This document shows, in pieces, positions 17,383 through 26,895 of a stretch of DNA of 64,000 nt. The notes under the pieces are model-generated. The model ran no database searches. It was not told where the DNA came from and saw only the letters and a program-made list of their open reading frames with translations. Each line of letters opens with the position of its first letter. Within the stretch, counting starts at the first letter, position 1. The stretch covers positions 124,001-188,000 of the forward strand of contig CAAHDT010000027.1 of assembly GCA_900770525.1 (NCBI GenBank), in the 5' to 3' direction. This stretch comes from Candidatus Gastranaerophilales bacterium. GTDB lineage: Bacteria; Cyanobacteriota; Vampirovibrionia; Gastranaerophilales; Gastranaerophilaceae. The position numbers and the translations under genes were made by a program.

Positions 17383-18281
17383 AAATTAAAACAAGCAACA
17401 AATACATAGAACCAATCAGAAAGTTGGTTTTATCCATAATAGAAAACGACTTTTTCGGAATGGCTGCCGAGATGGGATTTATGCTTGTAATCGGAATCTT
17501 TCCGTTCATGCTATTTTTGATGGCTATATTTGGATGGATGGGCAATAAATCTTTAATGGATCCCATCATAATATTCCTTGCAAATTTCATGCCGGATCAA
17601 GCAATGAATTTAATTATCACCGTATTGTCAGAAGTTATGTTCTTTTCTCAAGGCGGAATTATGGCAATTGGCGGTTTTATGGCAACAATGTTTTTATCAA
17701 TGAACGCTATGGCTGTCGTTTTAAAAGGGTTAAACAGAGCATACAAAGTTAAAGAAACCAGAAACTTAATCTACACACGTGTATTGTCATTGTTAATGAT
17801 TTTGGTAGACGTTATGGTGTTGTTTTTATCAATAAACCTCATTGTATTCGGTAAAGTTATTATAAACTTCCTCGTAACACATATGTTTATCTCAAAAGTT
17901 ATTGCTATAGTTTTACTTACATTAAGATGGCCTATCGCTTTTGCAGCGTTATTCTTGATGGCATTTTTAAGTTACTATATTTTACCTGACTTAAGAGGAA
18001 ATGAAAGATTCAAACGCAAGAGTGCAATTCCCGGGTCATTCTTTTTCGTAATCTTTTGGCTCGTTGCATCTTGGGGATTTTCAATTTATGTTAACAACCT
18101 GAAAACATATAACATGGTTTACGGTACAATCGGAGCATTTGCAGTCCTGATGGTATGGTTATATTACACTTCAATACTTATCCTGATTGGTGGGGAAATT
18201 AACTCTCAAACATATAACAAGTTAAGTGCTAAAGCTCAAGAAATCCAAAATGATTTTGATAAGCTAAAGAAAAAAAGATAA
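17379..18281 (+). CDS. YihY/BrkB family inner-membrane protein
   Basis: A polytopic membrane protein of 300 aa with about six hydrophobic helices (near residues 32-55, 90-118, 137-165, 180-205, 215-238 and 248-270). It has the family's N-terminal AAEMGFMLVIGIFPFMLFLM, the YYILPDLR block and the C-terminal YGTIGAFAVLMVWLYYTS...LIGGEIN. The family was once mis-assigned as RNase BN; its true role is not established. It is coupled to nrnA by an ATGA overlap. The C-terminal tail is charged and coiled. Confidence 0.9.
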   Translation: MKIKTSNKYIEPIRKLVLSIIENDFFGMAAEMGFMLVIGIFPFMLFLMAIFGWMGNKSLMDPIIIFLANFMPDQAMNLIITVLSEVMFFSQGGIMAIGGFMATMFLSMNAMAVVLKGLNRAYKVKETRNLIYTRVLSLLMILVDVMVLFLSINLIVFGKVIINFLVTHMFISKVIAIVLLTLRWPIAFAALFLMAFLSYYILPDLRGNERFKRKSAIPGSFFFVIFWLVASWGFSIYVNNLKTYNMVYGTIGAFAVLMVWLYYTSILILIGGEINSQTYNKLSAKAQEIQNDFDKLKKKR

Positions 18282-18303
18282 AACTCTATTTTTTTACGAC
18301 TTT

Positions 18304-18978
18304 TTACAAATCTTCAAACCCCGGAGATGTAGCAGGAAGATTTCTGTAGCCGGCGTTAGAATGAACAGTTTTTTTAATATACTGGCTTGAGTAATTTCCT
18401 TTTTCAAACAATCTTTTTAAGGTATCCTCTCTTGTTACAAGCGGATGAAGATTTTCATCACTTTCAGGATAAATCCTTAAGATTTCACACCAAACTGCTG
18501 CTTCCATTGTCCAAGCATACGTTTCTTCTGCAAGAGAATTGTATTCATCTTGGTGCAAAGCTTCATGGGATAAAAGAGCTGCAAGTGCTCCCGGAGGGGC
18601 ATCTTTATGACGTGGATTTATGTATATAAAAAGGTTTTTACCCTTTTTCCATCCTAATGCATCAAAAGATTTGTATTCAGGATTGATAGTTGCTAAATCC
18701 TTAAACTCAATTTTTACCGGTCTTTGAGATAAGTTATTCCCTAAAATTGCATCTCTTGAAAATTGCCCATTCGTACCTTTTAGCATATCAAGAGCAACAA
18801 ATATTACAGGATCTTTTGACACAGATTTATACACCGGAGTAATTTTATTTACATATTCTTTTGTATATTGTTTTGGGAAATTCGCAGGAATAATATAATC
18901 GTCAGTTTTTGAAAACGCCGGCATATTCATTATTGCGATAGCGGTAGTAAGAGTGCATAGTACTTTTCTAAAATTCAT
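18304..18978 (-). CDS. Exported protein with HExxH motif, putative zinc peptidase
   Basis: I do not recognise the family. It has a Sec signal peptide (residues 1-24, ending PAFSK) and a single clear feature, HEALH in ALLSHEALHQDEYNSLAEETYAW. An HExxH followed 10-12 residues later by adjacent Glu residues fits a gluzincin-like zinc peptidase. The total length is about 224 aa. The ATG at 18978 is preceded by AGGAG; an in-frame TTG three bases earlier is possible. It is the last gene of the envelope cluster that begins at bamA. Confidence 0.72.
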   Translation of the reverse strand: MNFRKVLCTLTTAIAIMNMPAFSKTDDYIIPANFPKQYTKEYVNKITPVYKSVSKDPVIFVALDMLKGTNGQFSRDAILGNNLSQRPVKIEFKDLATINPEYKSFDALGWKKGKNLFIYINPRHKDAPPGALAALLSHEALHQDEYNSLAEETYAWTMEAAVWCEILRIYPESDENLHPLVTREDTLKRLFEKGNYSSQYIKKTVHSNAGYRNLPATSPGFEDL

Positions 18979-19050
18979 CAAATTATCTCCTCATTACTTC
19001 TTATCCTTAATCAATATTTACATTATACTTATATTTTTCACCAAGGCAAA

Positions 19051-20628
19051 TTATTTTCGGTTTAAAGTTGCATACTCTCTGTATAATATTTTATATTCTT
19101 CGGAACTATCAATGCTTTCAGCTTCTTTTACATAATCAAACGCAGTTTTATTATCCCCGTTTAATTTGTAGATATTAGCCATAGTCGCATAATATTTAGC
19201 GTTGTTTATATCAAAAGTTATTGCACGTTTCATACACTCAATAGCTTCGTCATAATCCTTTTCCTCAACACGAACAAGGGCTAGGTAATAATATCCTGCC
19301 GCACAATTTATATCAAGTGAAAGTGCATTTTGCGCAAATTCTTTTGATTTGTCGTAATCTTTGTTTAAATATGTAGCTTTTGCCCCTAGGATATAAGCAT
19401 CTATATAGTTTGTATTTTCTGAAATAACTTTTTGTGCAACCTCAAGAGCTTTTTTATAATTTTTCTCTTTAACATAGATATTTCCGAGTTCAATTTGATA
19501 TTCAAGTGCATAAGGAGCTCGAGTTATTACAGATTGCATATGCTCTTCGGCTTTATTAAATTTTCCAAGTTCTAATTCAATTTTGGCAAGAGAGTCTAAT
19601 GTAAAATCATCTTCAACACCGGCTTTTATATTTTGATTTAACACTTCTTCTGCTTCAAGGTAATTTTTATTTTGGTATAAAAGCAATGCCTTTATAACTT
19701 GAGCAGAATAGTATTTTCTGTCATTTTCAAGAATAAAGTCTACTTCTTTTTGAGCTTTTTCGTAATCTTGATATTTGTAATACAAATAAGCAAGAGAATA
19801 CCTGTAATCTAAGTTATCAGGCGCAACACAAATTGCCTTTTTGTAAGTTTGAATAGCTTCTTCCTTCCAGCCATTCAGAAAATATGCATTAGCAAGATTA
19901 AACAAATAAACAGGATTACTCTTATTTAGATTAACAGCTTTAGAAAAATCTTTAATTGCATCAATAAAGTTCATCTCTTCCATCGCAAACAAGCCTTGAT
20001 AATTTAAGACTTCAGGATTACTTGAATGTTTTCCGAACTTGTCAAAAATTGCCTTAGACTCTTCCAACTTATTTTCATCAAAAAGAATTTTACCTGATAG
20101 AATTTCACAATCCTCATTTTCAGAATTTATTTTTATAGCTAAGTCGATATATTTTTTAGCCTCTACAAGATTTTTGTTCTTATAATAAGAATTTGCCAAT
20201 GTATACAAGCATTTATCACTGTTTTTAATTTGCGTATCATATTGGGTTAATTCTTCTAATAAGTTCAATTGTCCGTACAAATCAATTATTTTTATAAGAT
20301 TTTTTTCGTTTGGCTCAAGTTTATATAATTTTTCTGACAATTCTTTTGCTCTAATAAGCTCATTTTGGCGAATACATATATCTCTTAACAATTTTAGTGA
20401 AGGAATATGTTCCGGCTCTTGAGCTAATATGCGTTCAGGATATTGGATAGCTCTCGGGTAATTGTGCAACAAAAAGTACAACTCGCCTGTTTGATAAAGA
20501 ATTTCAATATTATCCGGCTCAATAGACAATGCCTTGTATAGCATTTCTATTGCTTGTTTATAACATTCTTGTGATTTTAGCTCAAAAGCTCTCTTTATAT
20601 AATTTATAATTTCTTCGTTTTCGGACAT
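19051..20628 (-). CDS. Tetratricopeptide-repeat protein (525 aa)
   Basis: A long array of TPR motifs (34-residue helix pairs, with Y/L...A...A...P patterns such as YKQAIEMLYKALSIEPDN and YDEAIECMKRAITFDINN) covers nearly the whole protein, roughly 13-14 units. TPR proteins are scaffolds; the partner is unknown. There is no signal peptide. It starts 11 bp after the FtsB-like gene, with ribosome-binding site GGAGC, so a shared transcript is likely. A second, unrelated-length TPR gene is found at 41033. Confidence 0.88.
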   Translation of the reverse strand: MSENEEIINYIKRAFELKSQECYKQAIEMLYKALSIEPDNIEILYQTGELYFLLHNYPRAIQYPERILAQEPEHIPSLKLLRDICIRQNELIRAKELSEKLYKLEPNEKNLIKIIDLYGQLNLLEELTQYDTQIKNSDKCLYTLANSYYKNKNLVEAKKYIDLAIKINSENEDCEILSGKILFDENKLEESKAIFDKFGKHSSNPEVLNYQGLFAMEEMNFIDAIKDFSKAVNLNKSNPVYLFNLANAYFLNGWKEEAIQTYKKAICVAPDNLDYRYSLAYLYYKYQDYEKAQKEVDFILENDRKYYSAQVIKALLLYQNKNYLEAEEVLNQNIKAGVEDDFTLDSLAKIELELGKFNKAEEHMQSVITRAPYALEYQIELGNIYVKEKNYKKALEVAQKVISENTNYIDAYILGAKATYLNKDYDKSKEFAQNALSLDINCAAGYYYLALVRVEEKDYDEAIECMKRAITFDINNAKYYATMANIYKLNGDNKTAFDYVKEAESIDSSEEYKILYREYATLNRK

Positions 20629-20639
20629 ATAAGCTCCAT

Positions 20640-21080
20640 TTATTTTTTGTGATGTTTTTTATTTTTCTTATGTTTATCAGCAGGTTGTGGAACATTGTTT
20701 ATAATAACAAGAACCTCCTTATCTCCTGCCATTTTAAGGTTGTTTCTTGCGATTTCCTCAAGGGTAGAAGTTTTGGAAAACAATTTAATATCACTCTTCA
20801 AATCTTTGTTTCTTTGTTCAGCCTCATCTCGAACACGTTCCATAGTATTGATTTTTCCCTTGTAAGCAATAGTTTTTGAGATGTTTAAAATAACACCAAA
20901 ACCAACTTGAACAAGACAAAAAAGGAGCACAAAAGTTAAAAAAGAATAATAAAAGCCAATTTTTTGCTTATGTCTTTTGGCTTTTTTCTTAGATTTTTCT
21001 ACTATATGCTTATTATTCTTGCCTGAGGTATCTGCAAGATTTTCTGCGGAATTATCTATATTATCTTGGTTTCCGTCCAT
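20640..21080 (-). CDS. FtsB/DivIC-like septum formation protein
   Basis: A bitopic membrane protein (146 aa). It has a polar, Lys-rich cytoplasmic N-terminus of about 38 residues, one transmembrane helix (YYSFLTFVLLFCLVQVGFGVI), a periplasmic coiled-coil (GKINTMERVRDEAEQRNKDLKSDI), then the family's SKTSTLEEIARNNLKMA and a closing strand (EVLVIIN). FtsB/DivIC proteins bridge FtsL and FtsQ in the divisome. The N- and C-terminal Lys/His-rich tails are longer than usual. An AGGAG ribosome-binding site lies upstream of the ATG. Confidence 0.85.
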   Translation of the reverse strand: MDGNQDNIDNSAENLADTSGKNNKHIVEKSKKKAKRHKQKIGFYYSFLTFVLLFCLVQVGFGVILNISKTIAYKGKINTMERVRDEAEQRNKDLKSDIKLFSKTSTLEEIARNNLKMAGDKEVLVIINNVPQPADKHKKNKKHHKK

Positions 21081-21136
21081 TACGTCTGCTCCTAATTTAA
21101 TTATATAAAAAATTTTTCATTGTGTCCAGTTGTTTT

Positions 21137-22039
21137 TTACCACTGAAACTGTGTTGAAAAATTAACTTGACTTTTAATCAGAGCACGACTTTCATCATAA
21201 GTTTGTCCGGCACCAAATTCAAACCGAAGTCTATCATCTTTTGTAGGTTTAATTGATAAAACGAGAGAATTTTGTCTTCTGTTCCTTGTTATATCAGAAG
21301 TTAAAATATCCTTTATTGAAATGTAATCGTTCAGCTTAATTTCCGGAGTTAAATTAAATTTGTCGACAACTAAACTGTAAGCAACACCCGCATTCTTATC
21401 AAATGAGGTACTTAAAGAAAAATATTTTCTATCATATTTGGTAAAAAATGAGGTTGTAAACCCTAAATCTGATGTATCAATACTTTCATTATAAGAAGTT
21501 CCTATAGAGAAATTCCCCTTAGTAGCGACAGCACTTGTATTTAATGGTGCAATATTATACGCTATATCCCCTGATCTTGCATAAATATTTTGAGCAAAAG
21601 ATGTTTGAGGCAAATTGATATTGTCTGCAACTTTTGTACTACTAAACTTTTGCGGAACACTCAAATTAAGTACAAAATCTTTTTTATCATCTTTTAAACC
21701 AATGGATTCAGCCCCTTCCATATACTCAAGATACCCTTTAACAGTAGTGTTGTCATCCGCATCAAGAGTAATCGCATCATCACAATCTTCATCCGTAGCA
21801 TCGTCTGTTATTACATCTTCGGTGTCATCATCAGCATTATCGTCAGAAGACAACGTATCATCCGGAATTTGCCAGATAAATATTGATGGCAACTCTGTAT
21901 CATCTTGCTCGGCAGAAGTAGTATTCTCAACCGCTTGAGAAGGTTCTGTTTTGTTTTCAGCACTATTTACATCAGCATATGTCACTGACGTAAAAACTCC
22001 TAAACTAAGAATAATAGCACTCAAAACGATTCTCTTCAT
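21137..22039 (-). CDS. Outer-membrane beta-barrel-like exported protein
   Basis: A signal peptide (residues 1-22, ...VTYA) is followed by a strikingly acidic, Asp/Thr-rich segment (about residues 55-100). The rest alternates polar and apolar residues in amphipathic strands (for example SIGTSYNESID, YFSLSTSFDKN, NSLVLSIKP, DRLRFEFGAG) and ends in Phe-Gln-Trp. A C-terminal aromatic is the usual recognition signal for insertion by BamA, whose gene lies in the same cluster. The exact function is unknown. It has its own strong promoter. Confidence 0.75.
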   Translation of the reverse strand: MKRIVLSAIILSLGVFTSVTYADVNSAENKTEPSQAVENTTSAEQDDTELPSIFIWQIPDDTLSSDDNADDDTEDVITDDATDEDCDDAITLDADDNTTVKGYLEYMEGAESIGLKDDKKDFVLNLSVPQKFSSTKVADNINLPQTSFAQNIYARSGDIAYNIAPLNTSAVATKGNFSIGTSYNESIDTSDLGFTTSFFTKYDRKYFSLSTSFDKNAGVAYSLVVDKFNLTPEIKLNDYISIKDILTSDITRNRRQNSLVLSIKPTKDDRLRFEFGAGQTYDESRALIKSQVNFSTQFQW

Positions 22040-22045
22040 AGTTGT

Positions 22046-22074
22046 ATTTTACACCGTAAAATAGTTTTCGTCAA
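22046..22074 (-). promoter_or_regulatory. Strong promoter, predicted leaderless barrel-protein mRNA
   Basis: On the minus strand TTGACG (22074-22069) and TAAAAT (22051-22046) are 17 bp apart, and the -10 ends exactly 6 nt before the ATG at 22039. No ribosome-binding site fits. Confidence 0.75.
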
Positions 22075-22097
22075 ACAAATATATATAAAATATCCAA

Positions 22098-24056
22098 TTA
22101 AACAGTTATATCTAAAGAGTCGTCACTATCAGTTTTTTCTTTCAAAATATTTGAAAATTTATTTAATTTTTTGATTAATTCTTCTGCTTGTTGCGGATTA
22201 TTTTTTGTATAACCTCGAACCGTATCCAAATCGAGTTTGGCTTGAACAGCACCTTTCAAAATTTCCGGCATATTGAGTGCGGTTGGGCGTTCTGATTCAA
22301 GATTCTTATAATAAGTATCCTGATAATCCTTATTTAATCGCAACTTCCAGTTATCTTTTGATTCCGTTCCGCCAACATTATAAGTTTTATCAATTCCGAA
22401 AAAGTCTGCAAATGATATTTGTAAATTATCAGCAGCCCTGAACAAATCCATGAACTTGGCTCTAACATGCGCCAACGGATCGTTTATTATTTCCTGCTTA
22501 AACTCTTGAGCCTCATTTGCTCGTTCAGGATTTGCATTTAGATAACCGGTTAAATAATCAATTCCCCATGCACCGTTGGAATTTCTTATATAATCACGTT
22601 TTATCATCTCATTTGCAGGAGCTGAATCGTGAGAACCAACAAGGGCTGTATTTTTTCTCGGAGAATCTTCCGCTCTTGACCATTCCAATTGAGTTATGCC
22701 AGGAAGATGAAGCTTGTTAAAATATACATCTCTAAATGTTCCTGTTTGGTTACCTAAGTCTTCCCATACGGCTTCTTCCGGAGCGAGTCCGTGTTCTTCC
22801 AATATAGGGAGTAATATTTTTTCAAGGATTTTTTTATAATCTCCGTTTGGATCAAGATCCGGTCTTGATGAAATATTAGCAGCATTAAAACGCCCTCTAT
22901 CAAGATATCCGTTAGATATTACAACAGAATTTTTGTTATAAACATAAGGATCAACCAACCCTAAGGCATGGTCAACTCTAACACTTTCGCAAGACTCAAA
23001 TGCCGCTTCAATTTTATCTTTCAATAATTGTCCTGCAACTCCTAATGAACCGTCTGCATTGAACAATTTTTTAGGGTCAATTACCGGAATATCCCACAAC
23101 TGAGGTCCTAAATGTCCACCGTCAGGACACCCTAGTCTATAATCTTTCAAAAACGCATCTCGGTGCATCCACTCTTCACTTGGAGAGAAACCAACAAGCA
23201 AATCATTAATATATTTAAAATTTTCACCTTCGCGCCACTCTTTATTTTCTTTAGTTTGTTTATCAACTAAAAATTGTCCAAAAATATACGCATCTAATTC
23301 ATCTTTTGAACGCTCTAAAATTTGTTCAAACCTTGCAATAGCTTGAGGGTTCCGTTGTTTTAGCAACTCAATAAGGTTTTTATCAATATCGTTTTCCCAT
23401 ACATCAGTATCCATAGTACCATATGTGTGGGTCAAAACTTGGAACAAACCTTCATTTAATGACTGTTCTCCCTTTTGTTTTTTAAATTCGGTAAACTCTT
23501 TATCTAATTGAAGTGCTGTCGGGTCACCAAATTCAGCCTTTTCTTTGAAGTTGCTATAAGCTTCTTTTATTGCAATGTCATAATTTTCAAATGCATCAAA
23601 AAATCTTGAATATGTATAATTTTCACCGTCTGCCTCATTTTCTGATGGCATAAGCAAATTATTAAAAGTTTCTTTTGATAAAATATTTGCGTATTTATCT
23701 GTTGTCAAAGCCTTCAAATCTATAAACAGGTGGTTTTTGGCAAATACTGTTCCTGAATACGGAGAAATACTCCATCGGCTTATTTCTCCCATTGGTCCAA
23801 GTTGATTGCCATTAAAACCATGCAACTTTTCAAACGCAAGCATATCTTCCGCCGATTTTGATATAGGAGAACCAATTCCTGTATCAAATGTATCTACCGG
23901 ATAACAAGAACCATGTAAAATCATGGACAAATTTTTTATGCCAAGATACTTTTTGGCATCGTTTAAAGTCGAGGTATACTCAGCCTCTTCGTCTTTGTCC
24001 AAACGGCGAGTAAAATTTGGTCTGTAACTGTAATTATTTATTTTTCCAACATGCAT
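22098..24056 (-). CDS. malQ: 4-alpha-glucanotransferase-like protein (GH77)
   Basis: Disproportionates alpha-1,4-glucans (glycogen and maltodextrin metabolism). The GH77 catalytic blocks are visible although the sequence is divergent. The nucleophile Asp is in VRVDHALGLVDPYVY, the acid/base Glu in AVWEDLGNQTG, and the transition-state Asp in VGSHDSAP. N-terminal blocks (FEKLHGFNGNQLGPMGEISRWSISPYSG) resemble the LPxGP...SPYS region. At 652 aa it is longer than most type I enzymes, and HALG replaces the usual HFRG. It sits within the envelope cluster between the FlhA-like gene and the barrel gene. Confidence 0.83.
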   Translation of the reverse strand: MHVGKINNYSYRPNFTRRLDKDEEAEYTSTLNDAKKYLGIKNLSMILHGSCYPVDTFDTGIGSPISKSAEDMLAFEKLHGFNGNQLGPMGEISRWSISPYSGTVFAKNHLFIDLKALTTDKYANILSKETFNNLLMPSENEADGENYTYSRFFDAFENYDIAIKEAYSNFKEKAEFGDPTALQLDKEFTEFKKQKGEQSLNEGLFQVLTHTYGTMDTDVWENDIDKNLIELLKQRNPQAIARFEQILERSKDELDAYIFGQFLVDKQTKENKEWREGENFKYINDLLVGFSPSEEWMHRDAFLKDYRLGCPDGGHLGPQLWDIPVIDPKKLFNADGSLGVAGQLLKDKIEAAFESCESVRVDHALGLVDPYVYNKNSVVISNGYLDRGRFNAANISSRPDLDPNGDYKKILEKILLPILEEHGLAPEEAVWEDLGNQTGTFRDVYFNKLHLPGITQLEWSRAEDSPRKNTALVGSHDSAPANEMIKRDYIRNSNGAWGIDYLTGYLNANPERANEAQEFKQEIINDPLAHVRAKFMDLFRAADNLQISFADFFGIDKTYNVGGTESKDNWKLRLNKDYQDTYYKNLESERPTALNMPEILKGAVQAKLDLDTVRGYTKNNPQQAEELIKKLNKFSNILKEKTDSDDSLDITV

Positions 24057-24089
24057 ATTTGTATTAAATCCCGAACAAAATTTTTTTTG

Positions 24090-25568
24090 CTATATGTTCG
24101 CAATAATTTCTATCGGATAATTGCATCCGACTTCTTCCCTTGCAATAACAGTAATATCGTTCAGGTAATTTGCTAACAAATTAAATACCAAATGTCTAAA
24201 CTCAAGCGGAACAACAATTTTCGGGCTATCAACTTTATACTGATGAGCTTTTTTCGCAATTTTTTCCGCTAATTTTTCCGCAAAACCACCATCAACTTTT
24301 ATTATAAAGTCTTCATCCTCTTCAAAACTTGGGATAAGCTCATCTATAGTTTTGTCTGTTACTTCAAATGCACTAATAACGCCATCATTGTTCAGATATT
24401 TTTTCATAATTTGTCTTGATAAAGCAAGTCTTATCTTTTTCAGTAAGTCTGATTTAGGGCAATCATCCGCGTAATCATTCAATTTTTCAAAAATGTAAAC
24501 TATATTCTTAATAGATACTCCTTCTCTTATCAAACCTGTAAAAATAAACTTCAAATCTGCTAAAGATATATAATCAGGAATAATATTTTCAACAAGGAAT
24601 GAATTAGCACTGTCAACAATATCTACATATTTGTCGACATCAGAATAATCCATAATTTCGTCTACATACTTTATTGAATAAAATTCTAATAATTTAGAAA
24701 TATAATTTGCACATGACAATCCCTTTTCCCAAAAATCTTTTGTTTGAGCTTTTTCAATCCAAATTATTTTTTTACCGGTAATTGCATCAATATCTGTAAT
24801 TGCCTTTTTAGGCTTTTTCTCCAAATGCAAATCTTCCGAATAAAACATAGAGTATTCAGGATAAACAAAAGATTTATGAACCTCTAATCCGCGAACTTTT
24901 ATAGAAAATTCATACGGATTTAATGTTTCATCATCCTTGAAAACAATTTTCGGGATAACATAGCCGAGTTCATCTGTTAATTTAAGTCGTGTTTTTACCG
25001 TTGCTGCAATTAATCCTTCTTCCGGATTGTCATTATCAGCATTTACAAGACACAAAAGTTCTTCACTTAAATTTATTGATAGTTTATCTTCCTTTAAACG
25101 AGGAAACATAACATCCGGGGAAGTTGTCTTAGAAAGTTTTTGTTTAAGCTCATCAAGTTCTTTTAAACCGGCAGAAATTTTATCGTTCAATTTTTTACGC
25201 CCTACAGAAGCAGGAGCCTCAGACTCTAATTCTGCTTTTATCTTATTGATTTTTTTCTGCTGAGAAGTTATTTTCCCTTGGATATCAATACAATTTTCAT
25301 AAGGACTCATCTGAGGAGAGAGCATCTTCTCCATTTGACTTTTAAACGATGAAATATCTATAATATCACCGCTATCGTTACCGTCTTGGGGTTGAACTTC
25401 AGACATAAAGATACAGTTATACTTAAAACCATCATCCGTTTCAATTTCGTTCATGCTATATAATTCCCAACCATTCATTGACATTTCGTTAAGAAGATTT
25501 TGCAATTCTTGCGTATTATCACTGGAACATGTTTTAATTATGTACTGCATTTTATTATTTTTAAACAT
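24090..25568 (-). CDS. Soluble FlhA/SctV cytosolic-domain homologue with DUF4177-like N-terminus
   Basis: Residues 7-58 (MQYIIKTC...GWELYSM...CIFM) resemble a DUF4177 domain. A coiled-coil linker (about 95-148) follows. Residues 165-492 carry the pattern of the cytosolic domain of FlhA/SctV, the export-gate ring subunit of flagella and type III secretion. Diagnostic blocks in order are DELGYVIPKIVFKDD, NPYEFSIKVRGLEVHKS, ISLADLKFIFTGLIREGVSIKN, YIFEKLNDYA, KIRLALSRQIMKKY and PKIVVPLEFRHLVFNLL. The eight-helix export-gate membrane domain that normally precedes this part is absent, so the protein is soluble. No flagellar gene adjoins it. What it docks is unknown. Confidence 0.82.
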   Translation of the reverse strand: MFKNNKMQYIIKTCSSDNTQELQNLLNEMSMNGWELYSMNEIETDDGFKYNCIFMSEVQPQDGNDSGDIIDISSFKSQMEKMLSPQMSPYENCIDIQGKITSQQKKINKIKAELESEAPASVGRKKLNDKISAGLKELDELKQKLSKTTSPDVMFPRLKEDKLSINLSEELLCLVNADNDNPEEGLIAATVKTRLKLTDELGYVIPKIVFKDDETLNPYEFSIKVRGLEVHKSFVYPEYSMFYSEDLHLEKKPKKAITDIDAITGKKIIWIEKAQTKDFWEKGLSCANYISKLLEFYSIKYVDEIMDYSDVDKYVDIVDSANSFLVENIIPDYISLADLKFIFTGLIREGVSIKNIVYIFEKLNDYADDCPKSDLLKKIRLALSRQIMKKYLNNDGVISAFEVTDKTIDELIPSFEEDEDFIIKVDGGFAEKLAEKIAKKAHQYKVDSPKIVVPLEFRHLVFNLLANYLNDITVIAREEVGCNYPIEIIANI

Positions 25569-25584
25569 AAAACCCCTTTACTAA

Positions 25585-26892
25585 TTATTTTACAATTTTA
25601 TATATTTGTTTTTGCATAACAGGTTTTTCAGAAGTAAATTCGAATGCCTCATCACAATACTTTTGACAAGCAGCAGTTTTTGCCTCGTCGTTAGAATATA
25701 TTGTATACAAAACATTCCCTTCTTCAACTTTTTCACCTGTCTTTTTATTTAGAAATACTCCGACACTATAATCAATTGAATCAGTTTTCTTTTCTCGACC
25801 GGCACCTAAAAGCTTACAACCGTATGCAATCTTATATGCATCAATTTTACTTACGTAACCTGATTTTTCGGATTTAATTTCTATCTTAAATTTAGATTGC
25901 GGGAATTTAGAATAATCATCTACAACGTCAGCATCTCCGCCTTGAGCAATTACTAATTCCTTGAATTTTTGTATAGCTTTACCGGTATGAATTATTTCTC
26001 TCAAATAACTCTTGGCTGTATCTTCATCAATAAACATGCCTGTTTGCAACAGAGCAATAGTCCCAAAATCATACGTTAATTCTGCAATATCACCGTTAAC
26101 AATATTACCTTTCAAGAATTCCAAAGATTCAATTACCTCAATGGAATTCCCTACAGCACGCCCCAAAGGCTCTTCCATTGAAGTCACAACTGCCGTAATA
26201 GATTTATCCAGCTTATGCCCGATATTTACCATTAATTCTGCAAGTTTAACCGCATCGTCAGGATTTTTCATAAAAGCTCCTGAACCATATTTAACATCTA
26301 ATATGATATTATCAGCACCGGATGCAATTTTTTTTGAAACAACAGAAGATGCAATTAAAGGCATTGAATCAATTGTTGCAGTTACATCTCTCAATGCGTA
26401 CAACTTACCATCAGCAGGAGTTAAATTGCCTGTTTGTTGCCCGATTGCGACCCCAATTTCTTCAACTTGTTTATGCATGTTTTCAATGCTTAAAGATGTT
26501 GAAAAATTCGGAATTGACTCCAATTTGTCAATGGTTCCGCCTGTGTGCCCAAGCCCTTTTCCTGAAAGTTTTGCAATTGGAATTCCCGCAGCCGCAAGCA
26601 GTGGAATTAAAGTTATTGTAACTTTATCCCCAACTCCACCTGTAGAATGTTTGTCCACAATCTTTTTAGATAATTCACCAAAGTGAATCACATCACCGGA
26701 CTTAATCATAGCTTCTGTTAAGTATGCAGTTTCATTTTCTGTCATTGCCTTAAACCAAACAGCCATAAGCCAAGCACTGGCTTGATAATCCGGCATTGAA
26801 CCGTCATTCAAAGAAGAGATAAAATAATTTATCTCTTCCTTAGTTAACTCTTCACCATGTTTTTTCTTATCAATAATATCAACTATTCGCAT
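25585..26892 (-). CDS. pdp: Pyrimidine-nucleoside / thymidine phosphorylase
   Basis: Phosphorolyses pyrimidine (deoxy)nucleosides for salvage. At 435 aa it is full length and has the family signatures KHSTGGVGDK and SGKGLGHTGGTIDKLES, DVKYGSGAFMK and a C-terminal alpha/beta hammerhead domain. Both Pdp and DeoA specificity are possible from sequence alone; the length and hammerhead fit Pdp/DeoA equally. It starts 3 bp after the ompH stop with no obvious ribosome-binding site, implying coupling. Its place between envelope genes is unexpected. Confidence 0.93.
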   Translation of the reverse strand: MRIVDIIDKKKHGEELTKEEINYFISSLNDGSMPDYQASAWLMAVWFKAMTENETAYLTEAMIKSGDVIHFGELSKKIVDKHSTGGVGDKVTITLIPLLAAAGIPIAKLSGKGLGHTGGTIDKLESIPNFSTSLSIENMHKQVEEIGVAIGQQTGNLTPADGKLYALRDVTATIDSMPLIASSVVSKKIASGADNIILDVKYGSGAFMKNPDDAVKLAELMVNIGHKLDKSITAVVTSMEEPLGRAVGNSIEVIESLEFLKGNIVNGDIAELTYDFGTIALLQTGMFIDEDTAKSYLREIIHTGKAIQKFKELVIAQGGDADVVDDYSKFPQSKFKIEIKSEKSGYVSKIDAYKIAYGCKLLGAGREKKTDSIDYSVGVFLNKKTGEKVEEGNVLYTIYSNDEAKTAACQKYCDEAFEFTSEKPVMQKQIYKIVK

Positions 26893-26895
26893 AGG

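Noticed and set aside
26012..26686. Long antisense frame (224 codons) opposite pdp
   Set aside because: The minus-strand gene is clearly a pyrimidine phosphorylase. The antisense frame is a codon-bias shadow.
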